The notes beneath the pieces were generated by a model, which was not told the DNA's origin, searched no databases, and worked only from the letters and a program-made list of their open reading frames with translations. From Dyadobacter subterraneus (GTDB lineage: Bacteria; Bacteroidota; Bacteroidia; Cytophagales; Spirosomataceae): a stretch of DNA of 64,000 nucleotides. This document shows positions 28,154 to 36,390 of this stretch, piece after piece. Every line of letters starts with the position of its first letter. Within the stretch, counting starts at the first letter, position 1. The DNA lies in contig NZ_JACYGY010000001.1 of the NCBI RefSeq assembly GCF_015221875.1, positions 2,356,001-2,420,000 of the forward strand. Reading direction: 5' to 3'. The translations under genes were made by a program, and so were the position numbers.

Positions 28154-28699
28154 TTTATGGCATCAAAAGGTTTAATATGAGGAGGTTCGGTATCGCTAAA
28201 TATTAAAGATAAGATCTTTAGTAATATATTCAATATTGCCTGCTGCAAAGATACAAATTCGCAATTGGTCACGATAGGGTGCAGGAAATTTTCTCATTGC
28301 CGAAATATATTTTAACAAAACGGGCATAATTAAGGCTCTGAACTCCCGTCGCCCTGAACCAAAACAAGGTCAAATAAATTCTATATATGCTCTTTCATAC
28401 CTGAAGATACAGGCGAACATCTTTTGTGCATCAGAGCAACAAAAAGTAAATCTAACAGGCGCGAAGCGCGACTTTCAATGTGATATTGCCGGAAAAATTT
28501 TAAGCAGTAAGTGATGTTGGGAGAGATGATTTAGAAAGAACATTCACTCATAGCTGACCAGCCTTTGGCGTTAAAAAAGTTTGATTTTAAGTAAAAAGCA
28601 GTTTTTAGTTCTTTTAAAAAAAGTTCTCATTACTCAACTTTCACTTTCCCCCCATGATAAGATGTTTTCTTTTCGTCGGTTACAAACAGTTATTGCGTC
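28154..28699. other. Intergenic region upstream of divergent kinase and DUF4249 genes
   Basis: It contains a -7-like box for the kinase gene (28246-28253) and a short hairpin gcgcgaagcgcg near 28458. I see no coding remnant. Confidence 0.4.
28246..28253 (-). promoter_or_regulatory. -7 box of the histidine kinase gene
   Basis: The minus strand reads tatctttg, matching the Bacteroidota -7 consensus TAnnTTTG. It lies about 90 bases before the kinase start. No clear -33 TTG at the ideal distance. Confidence 0.45.
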
Positions 28700-29827
28700 A
28701 TGAATAGATACCAAAAACTCTTTTTTATTCTGTTGGTTGTCTTCTTTATTCATGGATGTATCAAGCAGTTTTCGCCACCTGGAATTGATACTTTGGAACA
28801 AAATCTTGTTGTAGATGGATTTTTGAACACCGGCGCGGACACAAGTATCATTCAGTTGAGCAGAACCCAGAACTTAAGCCAGACAGAAGAGCCTGTCAAG
28901 GAAACAGGTGCGGCGTTATCTGTTGAAGATGAATCAGGAACGACATTTTCGTTTAAAGAAACGGGTGCCGGGAAATACATTTTACCTCCTTATGGGTTTG
29001 ATCAGGGGAAAAAATACAGATTGAGGATTAAAACCGCAGCAGGAAAGGAGTATCTTTCTGAATATGTGGCTGTCATAAAAACGCCGGCAATTGACAGCGT
29101 TAGCTATAAGATTGAACCAGTCAGAAATGCAGTAGTTTTCTATGCTAATACCCATGATCCTAAGAACCAGACTCATTTCTACCGGTGGAGTTTTGAAGAA
29201 ACCTGGGAATATCATGCCACCTACGCGTCTGCGCTTGAAGTCATTGCAGGCAAAGTTGTTCTCAGGGAAAAAGATATCAATAAATGCTGGCAAACCTTTA
29301 AATCCAGAAATATCCTTCTGGGCTCAACTATTAAGCAAAGCAGTGATATCATCAGTGAGGTGCCAATCAATATAGTGCCTATCAGCACAAACAAACTATA
29401 TATCAAGTACAGCATTTTATTAAAACAATACGCTTTATCCAGTGAGGCGTTTGAATACTGGACAACCCTTGCAAAAACGACTGAACTAACCGGAGGACTT
29501 TTTGACCCGACACCTTTTTTGCTAACCGGTAATATCAAAAGTACGATTAATCCTTCTGAACTTGTCTTCGGTTATTTCAGCGCAGGCACAGAAGAAAAAA
29601 AACGGATCTTGATCACTCCGGGTCTTGGAAGTTTTCCACGATGCGCGAAAACGGACACGATACCAATTGAATGCCGTTCGCTGGATGAACTATGTGCGCT
29701 GCGAACTGAGCAGTTGCTTCTGACCTATCACGGAAAAAGGTCTGACTCGGTCACGGTGGCAAGTGCAGAATGTACGGATTGCAGATTAAGGGGAGGGACA
29801 ACACTAAAGCCAGCTTTTATGAATTAA
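28700..29827 (+). CDS. DUF4249 family lipoprotein, orphan
   Basis: 375 residues with a lipoprotein signal (FFIHGC, Cys 20). The DUF4249 pattern follows: NLVVDGFLNTGADTSIIQLS, then EDESGTTFSFKETGAGKY, a middle DSVSYKIEP and a cysteine-rich end (KTDTIPIECR, SAECTDCRLRGG). DUF4249 lipoproteins normally sit next to a carboxypeptidase-D-type TonB receptor; here there is none. A relic of such a receptor lies about 20 kb upstream (8429-8733). Outer-membrane anchored by inference; function unknown. Confidence 0.85.
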   Translation: MNRYQKLFFILLVVFFIHGCIKQFSPPGIDTLEQNLVVDGFLNTGADTSIIQLSRTQNLSQTEEPVKETGAALSVEDESGTTFSFKETGAGKYILPPYGFDQGKKYRLRIKTAAGKEYLSEYVAVIKTPAIDSVSYKIEPVRNAVVFYANTHDPKNQTHFYRWSFEETWEYHATYASALEVIAGKVVLREKDINKCWQTFKSRNILLGSTIKQSSDIISEVPINIVPISTNKLYIKYSILLKQYALSSEAFEYWTTLAKTTELTGGLFDPTPFLLTGNIKSTINPSELVFGYFSAGTEEKKRILITPGLGSFPRCAKTDTIPIECRSLDELCALRTEQLLLTYHGKRSDSVTVASAECTDCRLRGGTTLKPAFMN

Positions 29828-30361
29828 AAGGAATTTTGGTGGTAGTTTAAATTCGCGTTAAATTAATATTCCACACTATATGAAGCTGGATGATGTCTAC
29901 AAGCGGATTCTACTTTATAAATTCATTAATTTATAAAGTAGACGAAGGAGGCTTTGAAAGAATTTTTTACCTATGACATGACTGATCTTTCCGGGGAAAA
30001 GCTCCACTGATAAGATTCCTAACTTTTACCGCTTATCAAAAACGTCAAGGAAGGAGCCGTAATTTCCTTAACTTTCAGCATATCAAATAATACTGTTATG
30101 AGAACAATACTTAAATGGACTTTGTCTATACTAGTATCACCATTTTATATTTCTACGAAATGGATTGATATGACAAAACCAGCAAAGAAGGATTAAGTAG
30201 TGTTTGGCCAGACCAAAAACCTTTTATGAGTTTTAATCAGGGAAGAATACTCTTATTTTACCCGGTGGCTTTTAGCCCATTCCAAATAGTTGTTATCTAA
30301 AAACAGCATTTCTGCCCTCTTATAGTCTGGCGCACCAACAGTGAAATGGCAAGTACTGCTA
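29828..30361. other. Intergenic region with a perfect hairpin and a possible small ORF
   Basis: The hairpin at 29909-29942 is listed separately. At 30098-30196 a 32-codon frame (MRTILKWTLSILVSPFYIS and 13 more residues) could encode a small membrane-associated peptide, but evidence is thin. The rest shows nothing recognisable. Confidence 0.35.
29909..29942. repeat. Perfect inverted repeat
   Basis: Fifteen bases tctactttataaatt and their exact complement around the loop catt. The stem is AT-rich and no T-run follows, so it is a weak terminator candidate at best. It lies 80 bases after the DUF4249 gene. Confidence 0.6.
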
Positions 30362-30754
30362 TCACGACAGCTCCGATTCCCCTTTTAATATTCTTTTCCT
30401 GTGGGCGCTTCCCCAGGAGTGCAGTTCACCAATCAGCGGGCTGAGCGTCCGTCCGTAGGGTGTAAGGTCATACTCGATCAAAACAGGAACAGTATCATGC
30501 ACATGCCTTTCTGCCAGCTCATTTAGTTCCAGCTCTTTTAATTCCTTAGACAACATTTTTGGCGTAAGTCCGGGAATTTCTCTTTGTATCTGCTTAAAGC
30601 GTTTTTTTCCAAATTTTAAGGAAAGGATAATTTGCAGTTTCCATCTGCCGCTTAATATATCCAGGGCATCCCTAATCGGTAGGAGCATTTTTGAGCAGTC
30701 AGCTGTTGAAGCGTGCGCCGGACATTTTCTTTTATCTTCTATTGCTATTTCCAT
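30362..30754 (-). CDS. HxlR-type transcriptional regulator
   Basis: The ATG at 30754 (MEIAIEDKRKCPAHASTADC) gives 130 residues; a longer frame from 30838 has an implausible N-terminus and would cover the promoter. The winged-helix HxlR core is clear: DALDILSGRWKLQIILSLK, then RFKQIQREIPGLTPKMLSKEL and a wing ending in YDLTPYGRTLSPLI. N-terminal cysteines (Cys 11, Cys 20) could sense redox or quinone stress, as in HypR or YodB-like relatives; this is inference. Divergent from the azoreductase gene it probably represses. Confidence 0.88.
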   Translation of the reverse strand: MEIAIEDKRKCPAHASTADCSKMLLPIRDALDILSGRWKLQIILSLKFGKKRFKQIQREIPGLTPKMLSKELKELELNELAERHVHDTVPVLIEYDLTPYGRTLSPLIGELHSWGSAHRKRILKGESELS

Positions 30755-30759
30755 AGCTA

Positions 30760-30767
30760 CAAAACTA
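30760..30767 (-). promoter_or_regulatory. -7 box of the hxlR-type gene
   Basis: The minus strand reads tagttttg (TAnnTTTG), six bases before the ATG at 30754. This would give a leaderless or nearly leaderless transcript. Weak evidence on its own. Confidence 0.35.
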
Positions 30768-30804
30768 AGAAAAACAAGCTTTCTTTTATATACCGCTTTC
30801 CCAA

Positions 30805-30820
30805 AGTATACCGGTATACT
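30805..30820. promoter_or_regulatory. Perfect palindromic operator candidate
   Basis: The 16 bases agtataccggtatact form a perfect palindrome between the divergent HxlR and azoreductase genes. HxlR/YodB-type regulators bind short palindromes of this kind (known for the family). It is about 37 bases upstream of the azoreductase -7 box and 38 bases before the regulator's -7 box, so one bound dimer could affect both. Confidence 0.6.
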
Positions 30821-30856
30821 CCGGGAAACTCCAGGCAAACGCGTGTCTGGGCAACT

Positions 30857-30864
30857 TAGCTTTG
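30857..30864 (+). promoter_or_regulatory. -7 box of the azoreductase gene
   Basis: tagctttg matches TAnnTTTG and is identical to the octamer before the ABC-F gene. It lies 18 bases before the ATG at 30883. Confidence 0.5.
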
Positions 30865-30882
30865 TAAAAATTTAAAAGTATA

Positions 30883-31500
30883 ATGACAATGAAAAAGATC
30901 TTAAATATTATTTCCAGTCCCCGTGGCGAAATGTCTTTCAGCAATAAGCTTGGTAATGCGCTGATCGGTAAAATAAGTGCAGAATATCCCGGAGCAGAAG
31001 TTATGGTCCGGGATTTGACCCATGGTATCTTTCCGCATGTACATGCAGGTCAGCTAGAAGCCTTTTTCACGCCGTCTGACCAGCAGACAGATTTGCAGAA
31101 AGCATCTGTCCGGCTTTCAGATGAATTGATTCAGGAAGTTTTTGACGCTGATATTCTTGTGCTGAATGTACCTACCTATAATTTTTCAATTCCGTCTTCT
31201 GTCAAAGCCTGGCTGGATCAGGTCGTGCGTGCCGGAATTACTTTTAAATTTGACGAAAACGGTCCCAAAGGTTTTGTTACAGGCAAAAAGGCTTATGTTG
31301 CCATATCCAGCGGTGCTGTATTTTCCGAAGGACCCTTTAAAGAAAATGATTTTGTTGAGCCCTATCTGAAAACCGTTTTTGGTTTTATTGGCATCACTGA
31401 TCTGAACTTTTTTAGGGTAGAGGGAATGGGAATTCCTGCTCTAAGTGAGACTGCACTGGAAAAAGCACTACAATCCATTGAGCAGTATCAGCTGATTTGA
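30883..31500 (+). CDS. azoR: FMN-dependent NADH-azoreductase / quinone reductase
   Basis: 205 residues of the flavodoxin-like AzoR family. FMN-binding loops are SPRGEMSFSNKLG (about 12-24) and VPTYNFSIPSSVKAWLDQV (about 93-111), with AYVAISSGAVFSEGPF near 139-154. It reduces azo compounds and quinones using NADH and protects against electrophiles by family knowledge. The start could be M1 or M3 (ATGACAATG). Divergent from an HxlR-type regulator, with a perfect palindrome between them; induction by quinones is inferred. Confidence 0.88.
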   Translation: MTMKKILNIISSPRGEMSFSNKLGNALIGKISAEYPGAEVMVRDLTHGIFPHVHAGQLEAFFTPSDQQTDLQKASVRLSDELIQEVFDADILVLNVPTYNFSIPSSVKAWLDQVVRAGITFKFDENGPKGFVTGKKAYVAISSGAVFSEGPFKENDFVEPYLKTVFGFIGITDLNFFRVEGMGIPALSETALEKALQSIEQYQLI

Positions 31501-31614
31501 TTTTGCCTGACAAGTTTAAACTCGGGAAAATATTGAGCCAAAAAAACACAAGCACGTCCTGTTTCTGAAAGTTCAACCATCCGTGCGGTTTGAGCCTCGT
31601 GGTTGAAATGAATT

Positions 31615-31650
31615 ACCAAAAGGAAAATACGCGGATATTTTCCTTTTGGT
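31615..31650. terminator. Perfect hairpin, terminator candidate
   Basis: Fifteen bases accaaaaggaaaata and their exact complement around the loop cgcgga. The plus-strand arm ends in a T-rich stretch (tattttccttttggt). An outer arm (gttcaacca near 31571, ttggttgaac near 31645) extends the symmetry. It lies between the azoreductase stop and the permease relic. Confidence 0.5.
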
Positions 31651-31747
31651 TGAACAATCAAGTCTTACTTTTATCCGGATTAATTTTCCGGATTTCCGAT
31701 TTAGTTGTAACAGTCAGGCCCACGAGTCAGACAGCAAATGCCAGATA

Positions 31748-32002
31748 TTACTCAATTTTTAACCTGTCAACAGGATTGGCAATAGCGGCTTTGATTGCCT
31801 GGGTGCTTACTGTAAGCAGTGCGATGATTACAGCTGTCGAGCCCGCAACTGCAAAAACCGGCCAGCTAATTTCAATACGGTAATCATATTTTTCAAGCCA
31901 GCTGCGCATAGACCACCAGGCCAGCGGCGAGGCAATCAGACATGCGATTGTTACCAGCCATACGAATTCCTTTGAAAGCAGCAGCCATAGGTTGGATATC
32001 AA
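31748..32002 (-). pseudogene. C-terminal relic of an FtsX-like ABC permease
   Basis: The frame encodes SNLWLLLSKEFVWLVTIA, then EKYDYRIEISWPVFAVAG, then IKAAIANPVDRLKIE. These match the last two membrane helices and the C-terminus of the Bacteroidota duplicated permease family, including the intact copy at 16014-18479, whose last helices read LILVSKDFIKMVCVA and TTLTNPVKSL. Everything before the GIRKVLGAS-type motif is missing, so only about 80 of some 800 residues survive. Confidence 0.75.
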
Positions 32003-32269
32003 CGTCCTTGAACACGACCGGCAGCTTGATCACGGCTCGATTAACTTGAATTTAAGCGTCATCCGGTGTTTTGAAAGATCACACCGTTAAGTATGACAAA
32101 AAAACGCAGGAATTTTATACTTCTTAAAATCCTTCGTTATCAAACAAAAAGCAATACGTTTGTATTTGAAATGAATGAAAAATAATACACTCAGGATTGA
32201 ATTAAAGCCGATCTTTTGATTGTATTGACTTATTTTTAAATTAAAACAGTTTATCGCGAAGCGGTAAAT

Positions 32270-33133
32270 ATGGCAAGAATAACCCTTAGGCAGTATATGA
32301 AACGACAATTTGTAATGCTTACTTTTGATCTGGAAGAATTTGATATTCCCGAAGAGTATGGTCAGAAAGTATCTACCAAAGAGCAGTTTGATATAACGCT
32401 TGAAGGCATGGACAGATTGAAAAAGCTACTGGCTGTACATCGTATTCCGGTGACATTTTTCACGACGGGTAATTTTGCATTGAAGAATCCGGAACTAATT
32501 AAAAAACTTTCGCAAAGACATGAAATAGCCTCCCATGCGCTGTTTCATTCTCCTTTTCATGAGTTCAGGCAGGAAGACATACTTGAATCAAAGCAAATTC
32601 TGGAAGAGGTGACCGGAATAAAGGTGACGGGTTTCAGAATGCCCCGTTTGAAGCCGCTTAATATATCCAGACTCTCTGACTGGGGATTTCAGTATGATTC
32701 GTCTATTAATCCAACTTTTCTTCCCGGGCGATATAATCTGCTTCATAAAAGTGCGGAGCCAACCGTGGAAAAGGGCCTCATTATTCTTCCGTGTTCGACA
32801 AGTCCGACGCTGCGTTTTCCCCTTTTTTGGCTATCATTTAAGAATCTTCCCAGCGCGCTTTATACTGCTATTGCCAAGAGAACACTGCGCAAAAGGAGAA
32901 ATCTCATGTTATACTTTCACCCCTGGGAATTTGCCGGAATTGATCATTACAAATTGCCGGGTTATGTTAAAAAACCTAACGGTGAAAGACTGATTCAAAA
33001 ACTGGATTACCTGATCAGCGCATTGAAGGAAACTGGCGCAGAATTTATTACCAGTCAGGATTATTGCGCTTATCTGATCAAAACGGATAAGGCCTTTCAG
33101 TCGGTGGATAAAAGTGCAGCAGAATTTGATTAG
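32270..33133 (+). CDS. Polysaccharide deacetylase family protein
   Basis: 287 residues; an internal ATG at 32297 (MKRQFVM) may be the real start. NodB-type motifs are visible: FVMLTFDLEEFD (catalytic Asp pair region, about 15-25), EIASHALFHSPFHEF (the H-x3-H metal motif, about 83-97) and GFRMPRLKPL (about 122-131). Near the end is MLYFHPWEFAG. These enzymes remove acetyl groups from peptidoglycan or exopolysaccharide sugars. No signal peptide is visible, so a cytoplasmic role in polysaccharide synthesis is possible. Convergent with a GT87-like gene, suggesting a shared role in envelope glycans. Confidence 0.85.
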   Translation: MARITLRQYMKRQFVMLTFDLEEFDIPEEYGQKVSTKEQFDITLEGMDRLKKLLAVHRIPVTFFTTGNFALKNPELIKKLSQRHEIASHALFHSPFHEFRQEDILESKQILEEVTGIKVTGFRMPRLKPLNISRLSDWGFQYDSSINPTFLPGRYNLLHKSAEPTVEKGLIILPCSTSPTLRFPLFWLSFKNLPSALYTAIAKRTLRKRRNLMLYFHPWEFAGIDHYKLPGYVKKPNGERLIQKLDYLISALKETGAEFITSQDYCAYLIKTDKAFQSVDKSAAEFD

Positions 33134-33145
33134 GATTGGCAATTA

Positions 33146-34315
33146 TTAACCATCAGCATATTTTGTGTCAAGTGTTTCAGTTTTAAAAAACAGCTGGACT
33201 TGTAAAATAAGCCATACCAAAACGCATGGCAAAGTCTTGGCAACCAAAGACGGCACAAATCCAAAAGGCCAGGAGGCCGAATAAATATCCTTGTGTGCGA
33301 CGACACTAAAAAACAGAACAATAACGGCAATGATATCAGGCCAGTACGTAAACCGCTTACGGTTTACCAGGCAGAAAACGGCTATTCCCACAGCCGATAT
33401 AATAAATGTTGGCGGCTCAGAAGAATGATTGAAAACAATGACCCACAAGGCGCAGTAGGCTAAAAGTAGCATGCGCTGACTTTTTTGAACATAAGCCTTG
33501 TTCAGCAAATTTATAAGCAAAGTGACTGCAAATAAAAACAATCCAATAAACTGCGTCGTAGTTAAATCCGACTCGGTGAATGACGTTTTACATAGCTGGA
33601 AAAGTCCCATCAGCGAATAGCCAAAATTGACAGCATGGTCGCTTGTAAGACAGGTCAGCCAGTCTTTGTACACCTGAATAAAATAGGCCGGCCCGGTGAA
33701 TGGGAGCGGCAGAAATGCAAAGATGATGAGCCACAGAATGGAATAGGAAATGTACTTTCCGGGTTTTGGATAAAACAAAAACAGCGCCGCGAAAATCAGT
33801 CCATAACCCTTGATACAGAAAGCGATAACAGGAAAAAGAGCAGCCCATTTAGGCTTGCCTCTTTCCAGGAAAGCAAAGGTAAATAGTCCCAGCGCAGCGA
33901 TAATTGAGTTGGTTTGCTGGCTATGCAATGTCGTGGCAAGTTCAATCAGAACAAACCACCAGAAAAATACTTTTTCGCCCGGTTTAATCGGAAGAAATTT
34001 AATGGCATAAAAAATAATCAAACCACCCAGTAACGTCCACAATATCAGCGATGCAAATACTGGCATCAAGCTAAACGGAATAAAGAGAATGCAAAATGTT
34101 GGATGGTATAAAAAGATATCGAAATACTCTGTGGGATATTCAACAAAGAGGTTTTTGTGATCGATGAGATGAAAAAAAGATTGGCGGTAGATGATCAAGT
34201 TGTTGAATCTGCGGGGGCCCTGGAAGTAAAAGACCAGGCCAATAACAACGCTCATTATCAGATAGAAATAAAAAATTACGCGTTCTGTTTTAAAAAATCT
34301 TAACACTGAATTCAT
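33146..34315 (-). CDS. GT87-like (DUF2029) membrane glycosyltransferase
   Basis: The ATG at 34315 (MNSVLRFFKTERVIFYFYL) gives 389 residues; the longer frame from 34354 adds an unlikely N-terminus. It has about ten membrane helices. Between helices is a loop with YRQSFFHLIDHKNLFVEYP, and the conserved LHSQQTNSIIAALGLF region, typical of DUF2029/GT87 mannosyltransferases that use polyprenyl-phosphate sugars. It lies convergent to the polysaccharide deacetylase, 12 bases away, so the two may act on the same glycan. Confidence 0.78.
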   Translation of the reverse strand: MNSVLRFFKTERVIFYFYLIMSVVIGLVFYFQGPRRFNNLIIYRQSFFHLIDHKNLFVEYPTEYFDIFLYHPTFCILFIPFSLMPVFASLILWTLLGGLIIFYAIKFLPIKPGEKVFFWWFVLIELATTLHSQQTNSIIAALGLFTFAFLERGKPKWAALFPVIAFCIKGYGLIFAALFLFYPKPGKYISYSILWLIIFAFLPLPFTGPAYFIQVYKDWLTCLTSDHAVNFGYSLMGLFQLCKTSFTESDLTTTQFIGLFLFAVTLLINLLNKAYVQKSQRMLLLAYCALWVIVFNHSSEPPTFIISAVGIAVFCLVNRKRFTYWPDIIAVIVLFFSVVAHKDIYSASWPFGFVPSLVAKTLPCVLVWLILQVQLFFKTETLDTKYADG

Positions 34316-34576
34316 GTAGGGGGTATCTAAGTTTTGCCGGCCAAAGATAATCACATCCGGAATGCCAAATCAAACCGATTCGGCCCATATCAAAGTTTTA
34401 ATATTTTCTTAATTGTCTAACTGACTTGGCGGCGGCTGGCTAGTTCTGGCTGGGGCGTAATGTTGCGTAAGATTGTGGCGTATCAAGAATTGTAGATATA
34501 CTGATGAAGGGAAGATTTTGCTAATTCCATAAAAGCATCAGGCAGTTATCATCGACAAAGTTGTGCATCAGGCTGA

Positions 34577-34714
34577 GGGAAATTACCGACTACTGAATTA
34601 TCGGTGAATCAGGTTGCGTATGCCTTGGGTTTTGAGCATCCACAATCATTCAATAAATTGTTTAAAAGTAATACCAGTCAGTCACCATTGCAGTTTCGGA
34701 ACTCTTTTAATTAG
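34577..34714 (+). pseudogene. C-terminal relic of an AraC family regulator
   Basis: The frame to the stop at 34712 reads LPTTELSVNQVAYALGFEHPQ, then SFNKLFKSNTSQSPLQFRN. This is the second helix-turn-helix and C-terminus of an AraC protein, close to the intact one at 45923 (AEIAYELGFEHPQSFNKLFK). Just upstream a different frame gives IIDKVVHQAEG, fitting the preceding helix with a one-base shift. The N-terminal two thirds are missing. Confidence 0.75.
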
Positions 34715-34841
34715 GTCTAAGCAGTTGACAAAGATTGGCTTCAGTGTCAGGCGTAACGATGTTGCCAGTTATATAGTTTGCTTTATCAGTAGCATGTTAG
34801 TAAAGAAACACAGCCAATGGCAATTAAGGCATAAAAAAAGA

Positions 34842-34869
34842 AACGTTGCTGGCAATTGCCAGCAACGTT
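34842..34869 (-). terminator. Rho-independent terminator
   Basis: A perfect 28-base palindrome made of aacgttgctggcaa and its complement. On the minus strand it is followed by tttcttttttt, the classic U-run. It ends transcription of the gene at 34905-35237. Confidence 0.85.
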
Positions 34870-34904
34870 CAGAAAGTAGACCACAAATCAATAAACCTTT
34901 CTGA

Positions 34905-35237
34905 TTATTTTTCAAATTCTTGTTTGACTTTTTCGTAAAGGCTTATTACCTGGTTTGTCAGGGCAATGCATTCCTGCTGGCTCATGCGATCAATCGTATT
35001 AATAATTGCGTTAGCACGGATCTGGCCATCGGGACCTATACTAGGACCGTCTTTTCTGATCTTTCCGGTAATATTTTCCCATTCACCCATCAGGTTTTCT
35101 GAGAAGTATTTTGGGGTAATTATATTGAAATAACCTGCCTGAGATTTTAGTTGTTGTTTAATTCCTCCACTAAGGTTTGTCAGACTGGCAGTAAGCTTGG
35201 ACAGCTCCGTATATACAAAAATGTTTGACTTGCTCAT
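34905..35237 (-). CDS. Small soluble protein, unknown function
   Basis: 110 residues, helical, with a central GEWENITGKIRKDGPSIGPDGQIR stretch (the glycine- and proline-rich part is about 52-75) and an amphipathic C-terminal helix. No signal or membrane helix. A strong terminator directly follows, and no other gene is in the unit. I recognise no family. Confidence 0.6.
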   Translation of the reverse strand: MSKSNIFVYTELSKLTASLTNLSGGIKQQLKSQAGYFNIITPKYFSENLMGEWENITGKIRKDGPSIGPDGQIRANAIINTIDRMSQQECIALTNQVISLYEKVKQEFEK

Positions 35238-35883
35238 AAGTATGGAAGGTAAATTCTGTTTGAATCATAAGCACTGTTTCTGTTACAACCTTTGGCAGAT
35301 TCAACAGGGGGCGGCTTTTAGTAATTCAAATGTAACTGATAGAAACGAAACGGTTTGTAGTTGATTTACGCAATTTTTGTAGAAGTTTTTCGTCTTTGTT
35401 GTCGATTTCCCAATAATGAAAGAAAAGGAGCACTTTTAAATCTTCTTTTTCTGAATATTACTGTAAACCAAGTTGTTGGGTTTGGCTAAATTTTGTAAAA
35501 GTCTAGATTGCAATGAAGAAGAAGGCAGGGGTAAGAAGGAATTAAAAAAATTGAAGCAGGAAAAGGCTCTGAACAGATATCCGTTTTAGATATTGATATC
35601 TGAAAGAAGAAGAAAAGGAGCAATGTCATTATTATGCAGGTATTTCAATGCGGTCATGCCGTCTTGGAAATAAATCCTTTTATTGGGCAATGCAGTGTAT
35701 TAAACACTTTTTCAAAAGGTACTGATCATCTTCATCATCCTTTATAATAATTATTTCCCCATTTTATTCAAAAAAGTATCTTTGGTCTTTCGTATAGATC
35801 AAATTGGCCCGGTTGTAAAATCAGTGTCAAACCCATAGCAAGAAGGGTGTTTACAGGCACCCTCCATGCGATGGGGTATCAAT
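35238..35883. other. Intergenic region with a response-regulator relic
   Basis: Besides the relic at 35568-35760, a small hairpin gggtg/caccc near 35848 lies just after the DUF4142 stop on the minus strand and may end that transcript. Nothing else recognised. Confidence 0.5.
35568..35760 (-). pseudogene. Relic of a response-regulator receiver domain
   Basis: On the minus strand one frame reads EIIIIKDDEDDQYLLKKC, the start of a CheY-like receiver with its acidic DD pocket. After a frameshift the adjacent frame reads RIYFQDGMTALKYLHNND and PFLLLSDINI, containing the phospho-acceptor Asp in its usual context. Then comes a stop followed by NGYLFR. The pattern (DDDEDDQ, DGxxALxYL, LLSDINMP) is unmistakable for single-domain REC proteins. 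Frameshift, stop and missing C-terminus mark it as dead. Confidence 0.7.
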
Positions 35884-36390
35884 CTAGTTGGTTTTGAAAA
35901 GCATTTTAGCCATTTCCAAATGATGTTTTAGAGCCGGCAGTTTGGCAGTTGCCCATTTCTTTAAATCGGCATCTTTTCCTCCGGTTGCTTCCCGCTGAAA
36001 TAGCCCAATTGTCTCCTCGTGTGAAGCAATCATCATATTCATGTAAATCATATCAAAAGTGTTACCACTTTTAGAGGAAAGGCTATCACACATCATTTGT
36101 TTGGCACTGCCAAATGTTGCAGGCATATCAAATTTTTTCTTTTTTGACAAAGTCATCAGTTCTTCATTTTCCTTGGTGTGGTCATCAACCATCATTTTTG
36201 CAAAATCCTTTACTTGTTTGGCTTCTGCTTTTTTCAGGGCAAGCTGGCCAAGATTTACTTCAAGCATTCCACCTTCCGCAGCCTTCTGTACAAAATCGGC
36301 ATCCTGATTCTGAACGGATTGTGCGTATGAATGTTGTGAAAGGAATTGTGATCCTGCTAAAATTAGCGCGTAAATAAAATAGTTTTTCAT
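35884..36390 (-). CDS. DUF4142 family exported protein
   Basis: 168 residues with a signal peptide (IYALILAGSQFLSQHSYAQ). The mature part matches DUF4142: FVQKAAEGGMLEVNLGQLA, then KQVKDFAKMMVDDHTKENEEL and a C-terminal SHEETIGLFQREA. These form ferritin-like four-helix bundles in the periplasm, often stress-related. It stands alone. Function unknown at the molecular level. Confidence 0.9.
   Translation of the reverse strand: MKNYFIYALILAGSQFLSQHSYAQSVQNQDADFVQKAAEGGMLEVNLGQLALKKAEAKQVKDFAKMMVDDHTKENEELMTLSKKKKFDMPATFGSAKQMMCDSLSSKSGNTFDMIYMNMMIASHEETIGLFQREATGGKDADLKKWATAKLPALKHHLEMAKMLFKTN

Noticed and set aside
30755..30838. The longer reading frame of the HxlR-type gene
   Set aside because: It would run through the palindrome and promoter region and adds residues not typical for the family.
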